In this document: positions 35,801 to 44,755 of the stretch, piece by piece
Layout: each line of letters starts with the position of its first letter
Numbering within the stretch: the stretch's first letter is position 1
Origin: Leucobacter chromiisoli
GTDB lineage: Bacteria; Actinomycetota; Actinomycetes; Actinomycetales; Microbacteriaceae
Length of the DNA stretch: 64,000 nucleotides
Assembly: GCF_016522505.1 (NCBI RefSeq)
Contig: NZ_JAEHOH010000005.1
Coordinates: forward strand, 84,094 to 148,093
Reading direction: 5' to 3'
Notes under the pieces: model-generated
Database searches by the model: none
The model's input: only the letters and a program-made list of their open reading frames with translations
What the model was told of the DNA's origin: nothing
Program-made: the position numbers and the translations under genes

Positions 35801-37147
35801 CTGCCCCGTCAGCTCGGCGAGGTCGCGGGCAGTCAGTGCCGTTCCCGCTGCGGCGAGGCAGGCCAGGGCATCTCTGCCGTAGCGGCTCCCGTGCCGATCG
35901 GCCGTGTCGAGGATCCTGTCGATCTCGTCTGTGGCCCTGCGCTCGGCGGCGGACGCGACGGGCGACGTCTCGAGTTCCCGCCTGCGGACGCTGCGGAGCG
36001 GGTGATCGTCGCCCAAGTCCGGCGGCAGCGGCGGGTTGCTGCGCGAGGCGATCACCACCCGCACGTTGTGAGGCAGACGTTCGGGAAGGCTTGACGCGAC
36101 CGACGGCTTGGGAGTCGGGAGCAGCGGCCCCTGATCCTCGTCCAGACCGTCGACGAGCAGCAGGAGTCGCTCGCCCTGCTCCGAGGCTCTCGCCGCGGCG
36201 AGCGTCAGGAGCTGCGCGAAGATCAGGCTCCTGGACTGAGCCTCGTTCGGGAAGTCGCCCCTGTCGATCCCGGCGATGAGCGCGAGCTGCGGCATCAGAG
36301 CGGCGTAGAGGGCGTCGCTGTCCGCGTAGGCGGGTTGACGCCCGATGATGAACGCCGATGCCACTCGCGCGCCCGCCGGGGGTCGGAGCGCGAGACGCGC
36401 CATCAGCGCGGTCTTCCCCGCCCACGGGCCGGCGAGCCACCACCACCACTGACCGCCGTCGTCGCCCCGAGGGGCGACGAACTCCGCGATCGCGGCGAGT
36501 TCCCGCTCGCGCCCCCGGAACTCCTCGGCGGCCAGTCTCTCAATGACGGAGGTCCGGTGGTGGCTCGCCGCGTCGGACGCGCTGACGGCGGAAACCGACG
36601 CCGCCCCTGCGCCCTCGATGAGGTGCTGCAGGTCGCGCTGCAGGCCCGCCAGACGCGCGTTCAGCTCCTCGAGCAGCGCCTCCCTGCGAGAGTCCCTCAC
36701 CTCGGACCGCTCGAGGCGCTCCTGAATGTCGCCGACTCTCGCGTGCAGCAGACGGCCCTCGAGCGGGAGCGTCGACACGATCGCGTCGGTGCCCGCCTGC
36801 CGCAGTCTCGCGTTCAGGTCGTCCACGAGGGCCTCGGGGCGATCGCCGAGCAGCCGCTGCCACTCCCGCTGGGCATCGGTGAGTTCGGTCTCGCCGGGGT
36901 GCAGCAGTGCGGCGAGGTTCCGCTCGCCCGCCAGCTCGGTCAACCGCTGCCGCAGGCCTTCCCCGAGCGAGGGGGTGTGCCGGATCTCGGCGGTCAGCGC
37001 CTGCGTCAGCCGCCGACGTGCGCCGCGGTCGGCCAGCCGCTCCCGGAAGAGCGCGACCGATGCCCCGGCCGTCTCCCCCGCCGCCGCACCGGCGACCGCG
37101 CCGAAGCCGATGTTGATCGCCTCGGCGAGATCGAAGACCAGCTCCAC
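32873..37147 (-). CDS. large STAND (NACHT-like) NTPase with helical-repeat C-terminus
   Basis: 1424 residues. Layout: N-terminal helical domain with a glycine/alanine-rich stretch (about 11-33) and a basic helix, a coiled-coil linker (about 130-180), then the NTPase: FRGRERELAAI entry motif (210-220), Walker A AGPWAGKT (239-246) preceded by four tryptophans, Walker B LLLLVDGLDED (328-338), sensor arginine in VVIASRS (about 369). A winged-helix-like region (about 420-500) ends in YSLGHDML. From about 600 onward are alpha-helical repeats of 35-40 residues (TPR-like, R..AL..VA..L...G....A). STAND proteins are ATP-driven switches in signalling and phage defence. GTG start 15 bp after ffh with GGGAG upstream. 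Confidence 0.82.
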   Translation of the reverse strand: MELVFDLAEAINIGFGAVAGAAAGETAGASVALFRERLADRGARRRLTQALTAEIRHTPSLGEGLRQRLTELAGERNLAALLHPGETELTDAQREWQRLLGDRPEALVDDLNARLRQAGTDAIVSTLPLEGRLLHARVGDIQERLERSEVRDSRREALLEELNARLAGLQRDLQHLIEGAGAASVSAVSASDAASHHRTSVIERLAAEEFRGRERELAAIAEFVAPRGDDGGQWWWWLAGPWAGKTALMARLALRPPAGARVASAFIIGRQPAYADSDALYAALMPQLALIAGIDRGDFPNEAQSRSLIFAQLLTLAAARASEQGERLLLLVDGLDEDQGPLLPTPKPSVASSLPERLPHNVRVVIASRSNPPLPPDLGDDHPLRSVRRRELETSPVASAAERRATDEIDRILDTADRHGSRYGRDALACLAAAGTALTARDLAELTGQHPRDLGRLMSSTSGRSFTVAESPDGAPAYSLGHDMLDRVVVTDHLETRVRGPEETAVSGTEAEAELRRYRADRFAALSPWRERLARWGAEWAEHGWPEETPDYLLSPTYPALLCSDAALQGQAVSVVCDDRRIERLRARDHGEGEVLGQLAEMARSLLEHWAGAGDGFDRLGEVLRYLHLYSLRNSRFPLELPAGFARLGQEQEALGLAASVPLPRRRATALTHVSETLIEVGRTALALRAARDALAAVNTIDDPEDRCSALAELLPVLARAGDPEAAESALRDAVDGSRAIAYAPVRGRALVSVAAALLDAGQTEVARDVARDALETSREALTVALDVADKTGNGTGIGGAEVVMRNALQLLASAGEPEEALREARGIKNPSLFAETLALLAGVASRTGDAASADSLCREAASTVEALSSLETDDGDFYRWGIASVIAPLLVDAGSADLGVGLAREIPWDGMRGRTMVEAVSALVRSGNTEGARRLAPEALVSVRAIHHEWTRYSVLHAAVSVLADLGDPDAAYEALREIPEEQRWQDVRAGVVASLARGGSAARALELAREIPVGEERSAALCGSALILSERGEAETALPALREALDAARSGTGVYRQDEEIVDAAPDLVAVYGAETAIAEARGLDAAVQRGRAFAGIAHALASGGERKAAVGAVWEALAEACVVGEDFDRSRPPADVVPVLRRAEDEDRALGELGAKSRVMLREEVLAALAPAVAALGESSAALELARSITDDSRRCRAMGSAARALRDVPDAVSEARAAILSIASVWMRPTRDNLPGVWRDRSMVRVVLALADLGDIDAAREAADLLDPGTALVHGLAGVARGLAEARGHDALPDVLEALDMLEDVLRWAASVGPGHHRDMELDAAVDALVLVVEAITTIEKRSAPNELRPAAEGTATLGARVPPLEEPLRSLDELRARAARLLGEMWVAMGHPWAGWRALAALAPDAFARVVDERLLSAA

Positions 37148-37162
37148 CGCCGCCCGCTCCCG

Positions 37163-38734
37163 CTAGCGCATGCCGCGGCCGAGCATCTTCTGCAGCTGCG
37201 CCATCTCCTCCTCCGACGGAGCCGCGCCGCCGCCTCCGCCGAGCCCGAACCCGGACCCGCCGGCGGGAGCAGCGGCCTGCTTCGCGGCCACCCCGGCCTC
37301 CTGCTGGGCCCGCTTCGCGGGGTTGCCCGAGCGCTTCGCGCCCTTCTTCTTCGCGGGCTGCTGCTTCTTCCTGCCGCCGTGACCACCCATACCGGGCATC
37401 GCGCCCATACCGGGGATCTGGGGAACCCCGCCCTTCGCGACGGTCTTCATCATCTTCGCCGCCTGCTCGAAACGGACGATCAGCTGGTTCACGTCGGTCA
37501 CGGTCATACCGGACCCCTTGGCGATCCGCAGGCGACGCGACCCGTTCAGGATCTTGGGGTTGGCGCGCTCGGCCTTCGTCATCGACTGGATGATGGCCTC
37601 GGTGTGCAGGATCTCGCGCTCGTCGAAGTTGTCGAGCTGCTCCTGCATCTTGCCCATGCCCGGGAGCATGCCCATCATCTTCTTGAGCGAGCCGGCGCCG
37701 CGCAGCTGCTGCATCTGCTTCAGGAAGTCGTCGAGGGTGAAGCTGTCGGAGGCGATCTTCTCCGCGACCTTGCGCGCCTCCTCCTCGTCGAAGGCCTGCT
37801 GCGCCTGCTCGATGAGGCTGAGCACGTCGCCGAGGTCGAGGATGCGGCTCGCCATGCGATCCGGGTGGAACGGCTCGAAGTCGTCGAGCCCCTCGCCCGT
37901 GGAGGCGAAGAGGATCGGGCGGCCGGTGAGGCTGCGGATCGAGAGGGCCGCACCGCCGCGGGCGTCGCCGTCGAGCTTGGTGAGCACGACGCCGGTGAAG
38001 TCGACGCCCTCCTGGAACGCCTTCGCCGTCGCCACCGCGTCCTGACCGATCATGGCGTCGATGACGAAGAGCACCTCGTCGGGGTTCACGGCCTTGCGGA
38101 TGTCGGCGGCCTGGCGCATGAGCTCGGCGTCGACGCCGAGGCGGCCCGCGGTATCGACGATGACGAAGTCATAGTGCTTCGCCTCGGCCTCCCTGACGCC
38201 GTCGCGGGCGACCTTCACCGGATCCCCGACGCCGTTGCCCGGCTCGGGCGCGAAGATCGCGACACCCGCCTGCTCGGCGACGACGCCGAGCTGGGTGACC
38301 GCGTTCGGGCGCTGCAGGTCGGAGGCCACGAGCAGCGGCGTGTGTCCCTGCCCCTTGAGCCACTTGGCGAGCTTGCCGGCCAGGGTCGTCTTGCCCGCGC
38401 CCTGGAGGCCGGCGAGCATGATGACGGTCGGCGGGTTCTTCGCGAACTGCAGTCGGCGCTGCTCGCCGCCGAGGATGCCGACCAGCTCCTCGTTCACGAT
38501 CTGGACGACCTGCTGCGCCGGGTTCAAGGCGCGGTTCACCTCGTCGCCGAGGGCGCGCTCGCGCACCCTGCCGGTGAAGTCCTTGACGACGTCGAGCGAG
38601 ACATCCGCCTCGAGCAGCGCGCGCCGGATCTCGCGGACCGTGCCGTCGACGTCGGCGGCGGAGAGCTTGCCCTTGCTCCGCAGGTTCTTGAAGGTCTCGG
38701 TGAGCCGCGCAGACAGGTTTCCAAAAGTAGCCAT
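37163..38734 (-). CDS. ffh: signal recognition particle GTPase Ffh
   Basis: 523 residues. N domain, then G domain with LQGAGKTTLAGKLA, DTAGRLG and TKLDGDARGG, and a C-terminal methionine-rich M domain (GMLPGMGKMQ, RRLRIAKGSGMTVTDVN) that binds SRP RNA and signal sequences. The Lys/Gly-rich tail is typical of actinobacteria. Start ATG 38734 (MATFGNLSARL) from conservation. The STAND gene follows after 15 bp in place of the usual neighbours. Confidence 0.97.
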   Translation of the reverse strand: MATFGNLSARLTETFKNLRSKGKLSAADVDGTVREIRRALLEADVSLDVVKDFTGRVRERALGDEVNRALNPAQQVVQIVNEELVGILGGEQRRLQFAKNPPTVIMLAGLQGAGKTTLAGKLAKWLKGQGHTPLLVASDLQRPNAVTQLGVVAEQAGVAIFAPEPGNGVGDPVKVARDGVREAEAKHYDFVIVDTAGRLGVDAELMRQAADIRKAVNPDEVLFVIDAMIGQDAVATAKAFQEGVDFTGVVLTKLDGDARGGAALSIRSLTGRPILFASTGEGLDDFEPFHPDRMASRILDLGDVLSLIEQAQQAFDEEEARKVAEKIASDSFTLDDFLKQMQQLRGAGSLKKMMGMLPGMGKMQEQLDNFDEREILHTEAIIQSMTKAERANPKILNGSRRLRIAKGSGMTVTDVNQLIVRFEQAAKMMKTVAKGGVPQIPGMGAMPGMGGHGGRKKQQPAKKKGAKRSGNPAKRAQQEAGVAAKQAAAPAGGSGFGLGGGGGAAPSEEEMAQLQKMLGRGMR

Positions 38735-38818
38735 GGTGCCATCGATTCTACCGGGTTCGCGCGCGGGCCCGTCCCGACGCACAGCGAAGCCCCCGCTTGG
38801 GCGCCTATCGTGCCGGGT

Positions 38819-39475
38819 ATGCCACATCGAGCCGCGGGATCAGCCGTCGTCGTCGCGGCGTGCCTGCTCGCCGTCGGCTGCGCCTCCGCGCCGCCGCGCT
38901 CGTCGCCGCCTCCGCTGCCGGAGCCGGCCGAGGGCGCCATCCGCATGGCGGCCGTGGGCGACTCGATCACCGACGGCGACAGCATCGACCTCGCGGGCGG
39001 CTCCCCGGGGCCGCAGTCCTGGGTGAGCTACGCGATCGGACCCGAGGTCGAGTTCGTCGGCGGATGGGCAGAGTGGGGCGCGACGACCGAGCGCATGGCG
39101 GATGCCGTGCGCGGGCCGCTCGACGCCGACGTGCTCGTCGTCCTGGCGGGCACGAACGACGCGGGCTGGACCGGGCACGAGCAGATCGGCGACAACCTGA
39201 CGAGGATCGTCGAGAACGCCGGCGTCGAGACGGTGCTGCTGTCGTCGGTGCCCCCGACCGACTTCGCCGGCGCGACCAAGACGGATCTGAACGCCTACCT
39301 CGAGCGCTTCGCCGACGATCAGGGCTGGGCGTGGGTGGACGCCGCCGCCGGCCTGCGCGACGGCGACGCGTTCTCGGACGGCATGAGCTACGACGGGGTA
39401 CACCTGACAGAGGAGGGCGCCCGCGTGCTCGGGACGGCGATCGGCGAGGCGGTCGTCGACGCCGCCGGGCGGTGA
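38819..39475 (+). CDS. SGNH/GDSL hydrolase lipoprotein
   Basis: 218 residues. Lipoprotein signal (VVVAACLLAVGC, Cys 21) and a proline-rich linker, then the SGNH fold: block I AAVGDSITDGDS with the nucleophile Ser, block III VVLAGTNDAGW, block V SYDGVHLTEEGA with the catalytic Asp-x-x-His. A surface esterase or deacetylase anchored outside the cell membrane; substrate unknown. Divergent from ffh and convergent with ftsY (1 bp apart). Confidence 0.85.
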   Translation: MPHRAAGSAVVVAACLLAVGCASAPPRSSPPPLPEPAEGAIRMAAVGDSITDGDSIDLAGGSPGPQSWVSYAIGPEVEFVGGWAEWGATTERMADAVRGPLDADVLVVLAGTNDAGWTGHEQIGDNLTRIVENAGVETVLLSSVPPTDFAGATKTDLNAYLERFADDQGWAWVDAAAGLRDGDAFSDGMSYDGVHLTEEGARVLGTAIGEAVVDAAGR

Positions 39476-39476
39476 G

Positions 39477-40352
<876 letters not shown>

Positions 40353-40421
40353 GCCTCGATCCTACCGGCGCTGCTCCCCCACCGCCGAAAGGCGGGAACG
40401 CCGCCCCGAGGAGCACGCCCC

Positions 40422-41345
40422 TCATCGGGAGGCCAGGCGCTCCAAGCGGTCGAGGCTCCACTCGTAGCGCTCCAGCCAGACGAAGGCGTGGATCCAGCTC
40501 TCGACGCTGTACACCCCCGGATGCGCCCGGATGCGCCGCACGATCGCCGTGTAATCGGCGAGCGAGCGCGCCGCGATCGTCGCGATGAGCCCGTAGCGGC
40601 CCAGGGTTCGCGCGGCGAACTCGATGGTCGGGATCCCGACCAGGAGCTCCTCGACCGATGCCAGGTCGTGCTCCTCGCCCGTGAGCATGATGCCGACACC
40701 CGTGAGCACCGAGTTCGTCGCCCGCCGCCGGCTGCGCACCGCGCCGATCCGCATGATGCGCGAGTCGAGCAGCCGCAGCACGCGCGCGCGGCAGGCCGAC
40801 GCGGAGCGCCCGGTGCGCCGGGCGAGCTCTCCGAACGTGAGCCTGCCATCCGTCTGCAGCTGCGCCATGAGCGCGATGTCGAAGTCGTCGAAGACGAGGT
40901 CGTTCGGCTCCGGATCCTCTCCGAGCCGCAGGCGGCGCAGCACGCGGTCGTAGACCGAGAACTGCACCCCCGCCACCCCCGGGATCGACTGGATCTCGCG
41001 CACGGAGCGCCCCACGTCGTCGAGGTCGGCGGCCCAGACCTCCACCACGGCCTGGGACTGCCCGCTGATCTCCGACAGGAAGACGACGTTGGGGAACTCT
41101 CCGAGCTGCTCGAACACCGGCGAGGTCGGCCCGTTGATGCGCAGCTGGAGGTTCACCTGCACCGGCAGCCCCACCGCCCGCGGATGCACGGCCGCGAGGA
41201 TCCGGATCTCGCCCGAGGCGAGCAGCTCTCCCACGCGCTGGGCGACGAGCGTCCGGTGCACGCCGAGCTGCGCGGCGAGCGTCGAGAACTGCGCGCGACC
41301 GTCGAGCTGCAGGGCGCGGATCAGGTCCTCGTCGAATTCGTTCAC
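40422..41345 (-). CDS. double-domain Lrp/AsnC-family transcriptional regulator
   Basis: 307 residues, twice the usual Lrp length. Two HTH segments (FDEDLIRALQLDGRAQFSTL and FDIALMAQLQTDGRLTFGEL) each precede an AsnC ligand-binding (RAM) domain, with GQSQAVVEVWA and IAARSLADYTAIVRRI. Double Lrp proteins respond to amino acid-like ligands. It is divergent from the amidohydrolase operon and is its probable regulator. Confidence 0.88.
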   Translation of the reverse strand: MNEFDEDLIRALQLDGRAQFSTLAAQLGVHRTLVAQRVGELLASGEIRILAAVHPRAVGLPVQVNLQLRINGPTSPVFEQLGEFPNVVFLSEISGQSQAVVEVWAADLDDVGRSVREIQSIPGVAGVQFSVYDRVLRRLRLGEDPEPNDLVFDDFDIALMAQLQTDGRLTFGELARRTGRSASACRARVLRLLDSRIMRIGAVRSRRRATNSVLTGVGIMLTGEEHDLASVEELLVGIPTIEFAARTLGRYGLIATIAARSLADYTAIVRRIRAHPGVYSVESWIHAFVWLERYEWSLDRLERLASR

Positions 41346-41544
41346 GTGTCAGATGATGCCAGAAATCACGTCGCCGTTCCTGACAGAACAACGCGACAGC
41401 CCCGAGATTCAGCGCGAATAGACGAGAAAATGCCGCGACGATCCGACATCTATGCGCGCTCGATATCGATTTCCGGTTTTCCGCGTACCGATCGCCGCCG
41501 AATGGACGTACTCTCATATCAATTCGACACGAAGGAGTTCCCCC
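41346..41544. promoter_or_regulatory. divergent control region of the Lrp gene and catabolic operon
   Basis: 199 bp, less GC-rich than its surroundings. An inverted repeat TGTCAG (41347-41352) / CTGACA (41380-41385) with a 27-bp spacer lies close to the Lrp start. AT-rich CTCATATCAATTC near 41513-41525 could supply a -10 for the operon. Sites are suggestive only. Confidence 0.4.
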
Positions 41545-43215
41545 GTGCGCAAGCTCGCGTTCACCCAGGCCCCGACGCTCTCGGCACCGAAGATCATCAC
41601 CGCGGCCCGTATCCACGCCCTCGACGACGGAGGCACCACTCCCGAGGCGTTCCTGGTGATCGACGACCGGATCCGTCATGTCGGCTCGGTCGACGCCTGC
41701 CGGGCGGCCGCCGCAGAGGTGAGCGCGCTCGCCCCCGAACTCGTCGACCTCGGCGACGCCACCGTGGTACCGGGATTCATCGATGCGCACGCCCACCCGC
41801 TGATGCTCGGACAGATGATGAGCTGGGTCGACTGCGGCCCCGAGAAGGCCGGGTCGATCCCCGAGATCGTCGCGCTGCTGCAGGAGGCCGCGAAGACGCT
41901 GCCGGCCGGCCGCCCGATCCGAGGCTACGGCTACGAGCAGCGCAACCTCGCCGAGCGCCGTCACCCCACCCGCTTCGAGCTCGATCAGGTCGCCACCGAC
42001 CGCGAGGTGTACCTGATGAACGCCTCGGGGCACGGCGGCGTGGTCAACAGCTACACCTTCGAGCTCCACGGCGTGACCCGCGACACCCCGAACCCCCAGG
42101 GCGGCGAGTTCTTCCGCGACGCCGACGGGGAGCTCACGGGCGAGCTGTCGGACGCGGCGTGCAACGTGCTCACGGGGCTCGAGGGCGTGAAGATCGGCCA
42201 CCACGGCCCCAACTTCCACCTCGCCGACGAGCCCGAGGAGCACAAGCGGCAGCTCGCCGCGGCGCAGGAGAACTTCCTCGCCGGCGGCGTCACCGCGATC
42301 GGCGACGCCCAGGTCAGCCGCCGGGAGTTCGACATGTACCTCCGCCTCGCCGAGTCGGGCGACCTCAAGGTGCGCGTGAGCATGTACCTGCTCTCGCACC
42401 TGCTCGACGAGGCCATCGAGATGGGCCTCCACGGGCAGTTCGGCAACGAGCACCTCAGCTTCGCCGGCATCAAGTTCTACTCCGACGGCACGCTCGGCGG
42501 CTGGACCGCCTATTTCCCCGACGGCTACGTGGGCGACCCCTGCCGCACCGGCCAGCTGTACCACGAGCCCGGCGACTACGCCGAGCTCATCAGGAAGGCG
42601 CACCGCGTCGGCCTGCAGACCGCGACCCACTCCCAGTCCCCGACCGCGCTCGAGATGGTGATCGGCGCGATCGAGGCGGCGCTCGCGGATCGCCCCGACG
42701 CCGACGCCCGCCACCGCATCGAGCACTGCGGCCTGCCCACCCCGGAGCAGATCGAGCGCATGGCGCAGGCGGGCATCTACCCCGTCAACCAGCCGCAGCA
42801 CCACTACAACTGGGGCGAGGGCGTGGAGCAGGCCATCGGCACGCCCGGCGAGCGATTCAACCCCCTCGGCGAGTTCGAGCGCGCGGGCGTGCCCGTCACC
42901 ATCTCGTCCGACGCGCCGGTCGCAGATCCGCGGCCGATGGAGGCCGTGCAGGCCGCCGTCTCCCGGATCACCCGCCGAGGCACGCAGCTCGGCTCCGACG
43001 ACCTCGCCGTCTCGCTCGACACGGCCCTCCGCGCGCACACCATCTCGGCGGCCCGCGCACTGGGCCGCGAGGACGAGCTCGGCAGCATCGAGGCCGGCAA
43101 GCGCGCCGACTTCGCCGTGCTCGACCGCGATCCCCACGCGACTCCCACCGCGGAGCTCGCCCAGGTCTCCGTCGCCGAGACCTGGGTCGGCGGCGAACGC
43201 GTCTTCGCCCGCTGA
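41545..43215 (+). CDS. amidohydrolase family protein (YtcJ-like)
   Basis: 556 residues. Metal-dependent TIM-barrel hydrolase: VVPGFIDAHAHPL with the first metal histidines, GIKFYSDGTLGG (the Lys region), HSQSPTALEMVIGAIEAAL, RHRIEHCGLPTPEQI with the metal His, and TISSDAPVADPRP, all marks of amidohydrolase family 3 / YtcJ. Likely cleaves an N-acyl, amide or cyclic amide bond. GTG 41545 (VRKLAFTQ) has GAAGGAG 7 nt upstream; the longer frame to 41452 lacks support. First gene of the operon. Confidence 0.88.
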   Translation: MRKLAFTQAPTLSAPKIITAARIHALDDGGTTPEAFLVIDDRIRHVGSVDACRAAAAEVSALAPELVDLGDATVVPGFIDAHAHPLMLGQMMSWVDCGPEKAGSIPEIVALLQEAAKTLPAGRPIRGYGYEQRNLAERRHPTRFELDQVATDREVYLMNASGHGGVVNSYTFELHGVTRDTPNPQGGEFFRDADGELTGELSDAACNVLTGLEGVKIGHHGPNFHLADEPEEHKRQLAAAQENFLAGGVTAIGDAQVSRREFDMYLRLAESGDLKVRVSMYLLSHLLDEAIEMGLHGQFGNEHLSFAGIKFYSDGTLGGWTAYFPDGYVGDPCRTGQLYHEPGDYAELIRKAHRVGLQTATHSQSPTALEMVIGAIEAALADRPDADARHRIEHCGLPTPEQIERMAQAGIYPVNQPQHHYNWGEGVEQAIGTPGERFNPLGEFERAGVPVTISSDAPVADPRPMEAVQAAVSRITRRGTQLGSDDLAVSLDTALRAHTISAARALGREDELGSIEAGKRADFAVLDRDPHATPTAELAQVSVAETWVGGERVFAR

Positions 43216-43222
43216 CCCTCCC

Positions 43223-43246
43223 GGGCGGGCGCACCCGCGCCCGCCC
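43223..43246. repeat. hairpin after the amidohydrolase gene
   Basis: Perfect 9-bp arms GGGCGGGCG / CGCCCGCCC with a 6-nt loop, 8 bp after the stop. No T-tract; may stabilise mRNA or attenuate transcription into the transporter gene. Confidence 0.5.
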
Positions 43247-43296
43247 TCCCCCTCCGAGAACCTCACCCCCTGCCGGCATCCAGCAAAGGAGCTCAC

Positions 43297-44649
43297 ATGT
43301 CCACCTCGACGGCCGCTGCGCCGAACTCCCACAGACGCGCGCTGAGAGGCGGCATGGCCGCCCTCGTCGGCACCTCCATCGAGTGGTACGACTTCTACGT
43401 CTACGCCACGGCGGCGGCGATCATCTTCCCGCACGTCTTCTTCCCCGAGGCCGAGCCGGCGCTCGCCACGCTCGCCTCCTTCGGCACCTACGCCGTGGCC
43501 TTCTTCATGCGCCCGATCGGCGGCATCGTCTTCGGCCACATCGGCGACAAGCTCGGCCGCAAGCCGGCACTCACCATCACGCTGATCCTCATGGGCGTCG
43601 CCACGACGCTCGTCGGCGTGCTGCCCGGCTACGCGACTATCGGCATCTGGGGCCCGATCCTGCTCATCATCTGCCGCATGGCCCAGGGCCTCGCGGTCGG
43701 CGGCGAGTGGGGCGGCGCGAGCCTCATGGCCGTCGAGAGCGCCCCGCCGAAGTGGAAGACCTTCTACGGCGGCTTCACGCAGGTCGGCAACCCGCTCGGC
43801 GCCATGATGGCGACGGGCGCGTTCTGGGCCCTCTCCGCCCTGGGCGAGGATGCGCTGCTGAGCTGGGGCTGGCGCGTGCCCTTCCTCTTCAGCATCGTGC
43901 TCATCGCCGTCGGCTTCTGGGTGCGCTACCGCGTCGAGGAGACCCCGGTGTTCGAGGCCAAGGTCGAGGGGCAGGAGCAGTCCACCCCGCTGCTCTTCGC
44001 GCTCAAGAACAACTGGCTTCCGATCCTGCTCGGCTTCTGCATCATCGCGATGTCGTCGGGCGGCTACGTCATCGCGACGACCTTCGTGCAGAACTACGCC
44101 GACACCCCCGAGATCGGGCTCGATCCCTCCATCATCCTGGGCGCCATGACGATCGCCTCGCTCGTCGAGTTCATCGTGACCCTGCCGATCGCGGCGCTCG
44201 GCGACAAGATCGGCCCGAAGACGGTCATGTACCTCGGCATCATCCCGTCGTTCATCGTGATCATCCCGCTCGTGCTCTCGATCCAGGCGAAGAACATCGG
44301 GTTGATCTGGCTGTTCGTGATCCTGATCCGCGTCACGCTGAGCGGCGCCTGGGCGCCCCTGTCGACGCTCATGGCGCAGATGTTCCGCCCCCAGTCGCGA
44401 TACACCTCGATGTCGCTCTCGTACGGCATCGGCGCCGCCGTGTGGGGCGGTCTGTCGCCCGCCATCGCGTCGACGCTGCTCATCGCGACCGACGGCAACT
44501 TCTGGTCGGTCGTCGGGTTCTTCGGCGTGCTCACCATCGCGGCCTTCATCGGCGTGCGCTTCGCACCGCAGCACTCGGACACGGCCCCGGTCACCGGGTC
44601 GTTCACGCCGCGCCTCGACACCACCGCGATCGACACCCAGGACGACTGA
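43297..44649 (+). CDS. MFS transporter, metabolite:H+ symporter (MHS) type
   Basis: 450 residues, 12 membrane helices. GTSIEWYDFYVYATAAAIIF and GHIGDKLGRKPAL with RMAQGLAVGGEWGGA are the MHS signatures (ShiA, KgtP, ProP relatives), proton symporters for carboxylates or zwitterions. Ribosome site AAAGGAG. Position suggests it imports the substrate of the amidohydrolase. Confidence 0.9.
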   Translation: MSTSTAAAPNSHRRALRGGMAALVGTSIEWYDFYVYATAAAIIFPHVFFPEAEPALATLASFGTYAVAFFMRPIGGIVFGHIGDKLGRKPALTITLILMGVATTLVGVLPGYATIGIWGPILLIICRMAQGLAVGGEWGGASLMAVESAPPKWKTFYGGFTQVGNPLGAMMATGAFWALSALGEDALLSWGWRVPFLFSIVLIAVGFWVRYRVEETPVFEAKVEGQEQSTPLLFALKNNWLPILLGFCIIAMSSGGYVIATTFVQNYADTPEIGLDPSIILGAMTIASLVEFIVTLPIAALGDKIGPKTVMYLGIIPSFIVIIPLVLSIQAKNIGLIWLFVILIRVTLSGAWAPLSTLMAQMFRPQSRYTSMSLSYGIGAAVWGGLSPAIASTLLIATDGNFWSVVGFFGVLTIAAFIGVRFAPQHSDTAPVTGSFTPRLDTTAIDTQDD

Positions 44650-44672
44650 GCCGGCGCCGCTCCGGCGCGACC

Positions 44673-44714
44673 GACCCGGCGGTGCCGACGCGACCGCGCC
44701 GGCACCGCCGGGTC
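44673..44714. terminator. strong hairpin between the transporter and decarboxylase genes
   Basis: Perfect 14-bp stem (GACCCGGCGGTGCC / GGCACCGCCGGGTC) with a 14-nt loop, in a 106-bp gap. No T-tract follows, so it may be an I-shaped terminator or a processing and stability element within the operon. Confidence 0.5.
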
Positions 44715-44755
44715 CCACACCCCGAGCTCCCACCACTACCAACGCGAGGAACAGC

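Noticed and set aside
32396..36094. 1232-codon plus-strand frame across the STAND gene
   Set aside because: Antisense shadow of the STAND and permease genes; no domain motif, while the minus strand has clear Walker motifs.
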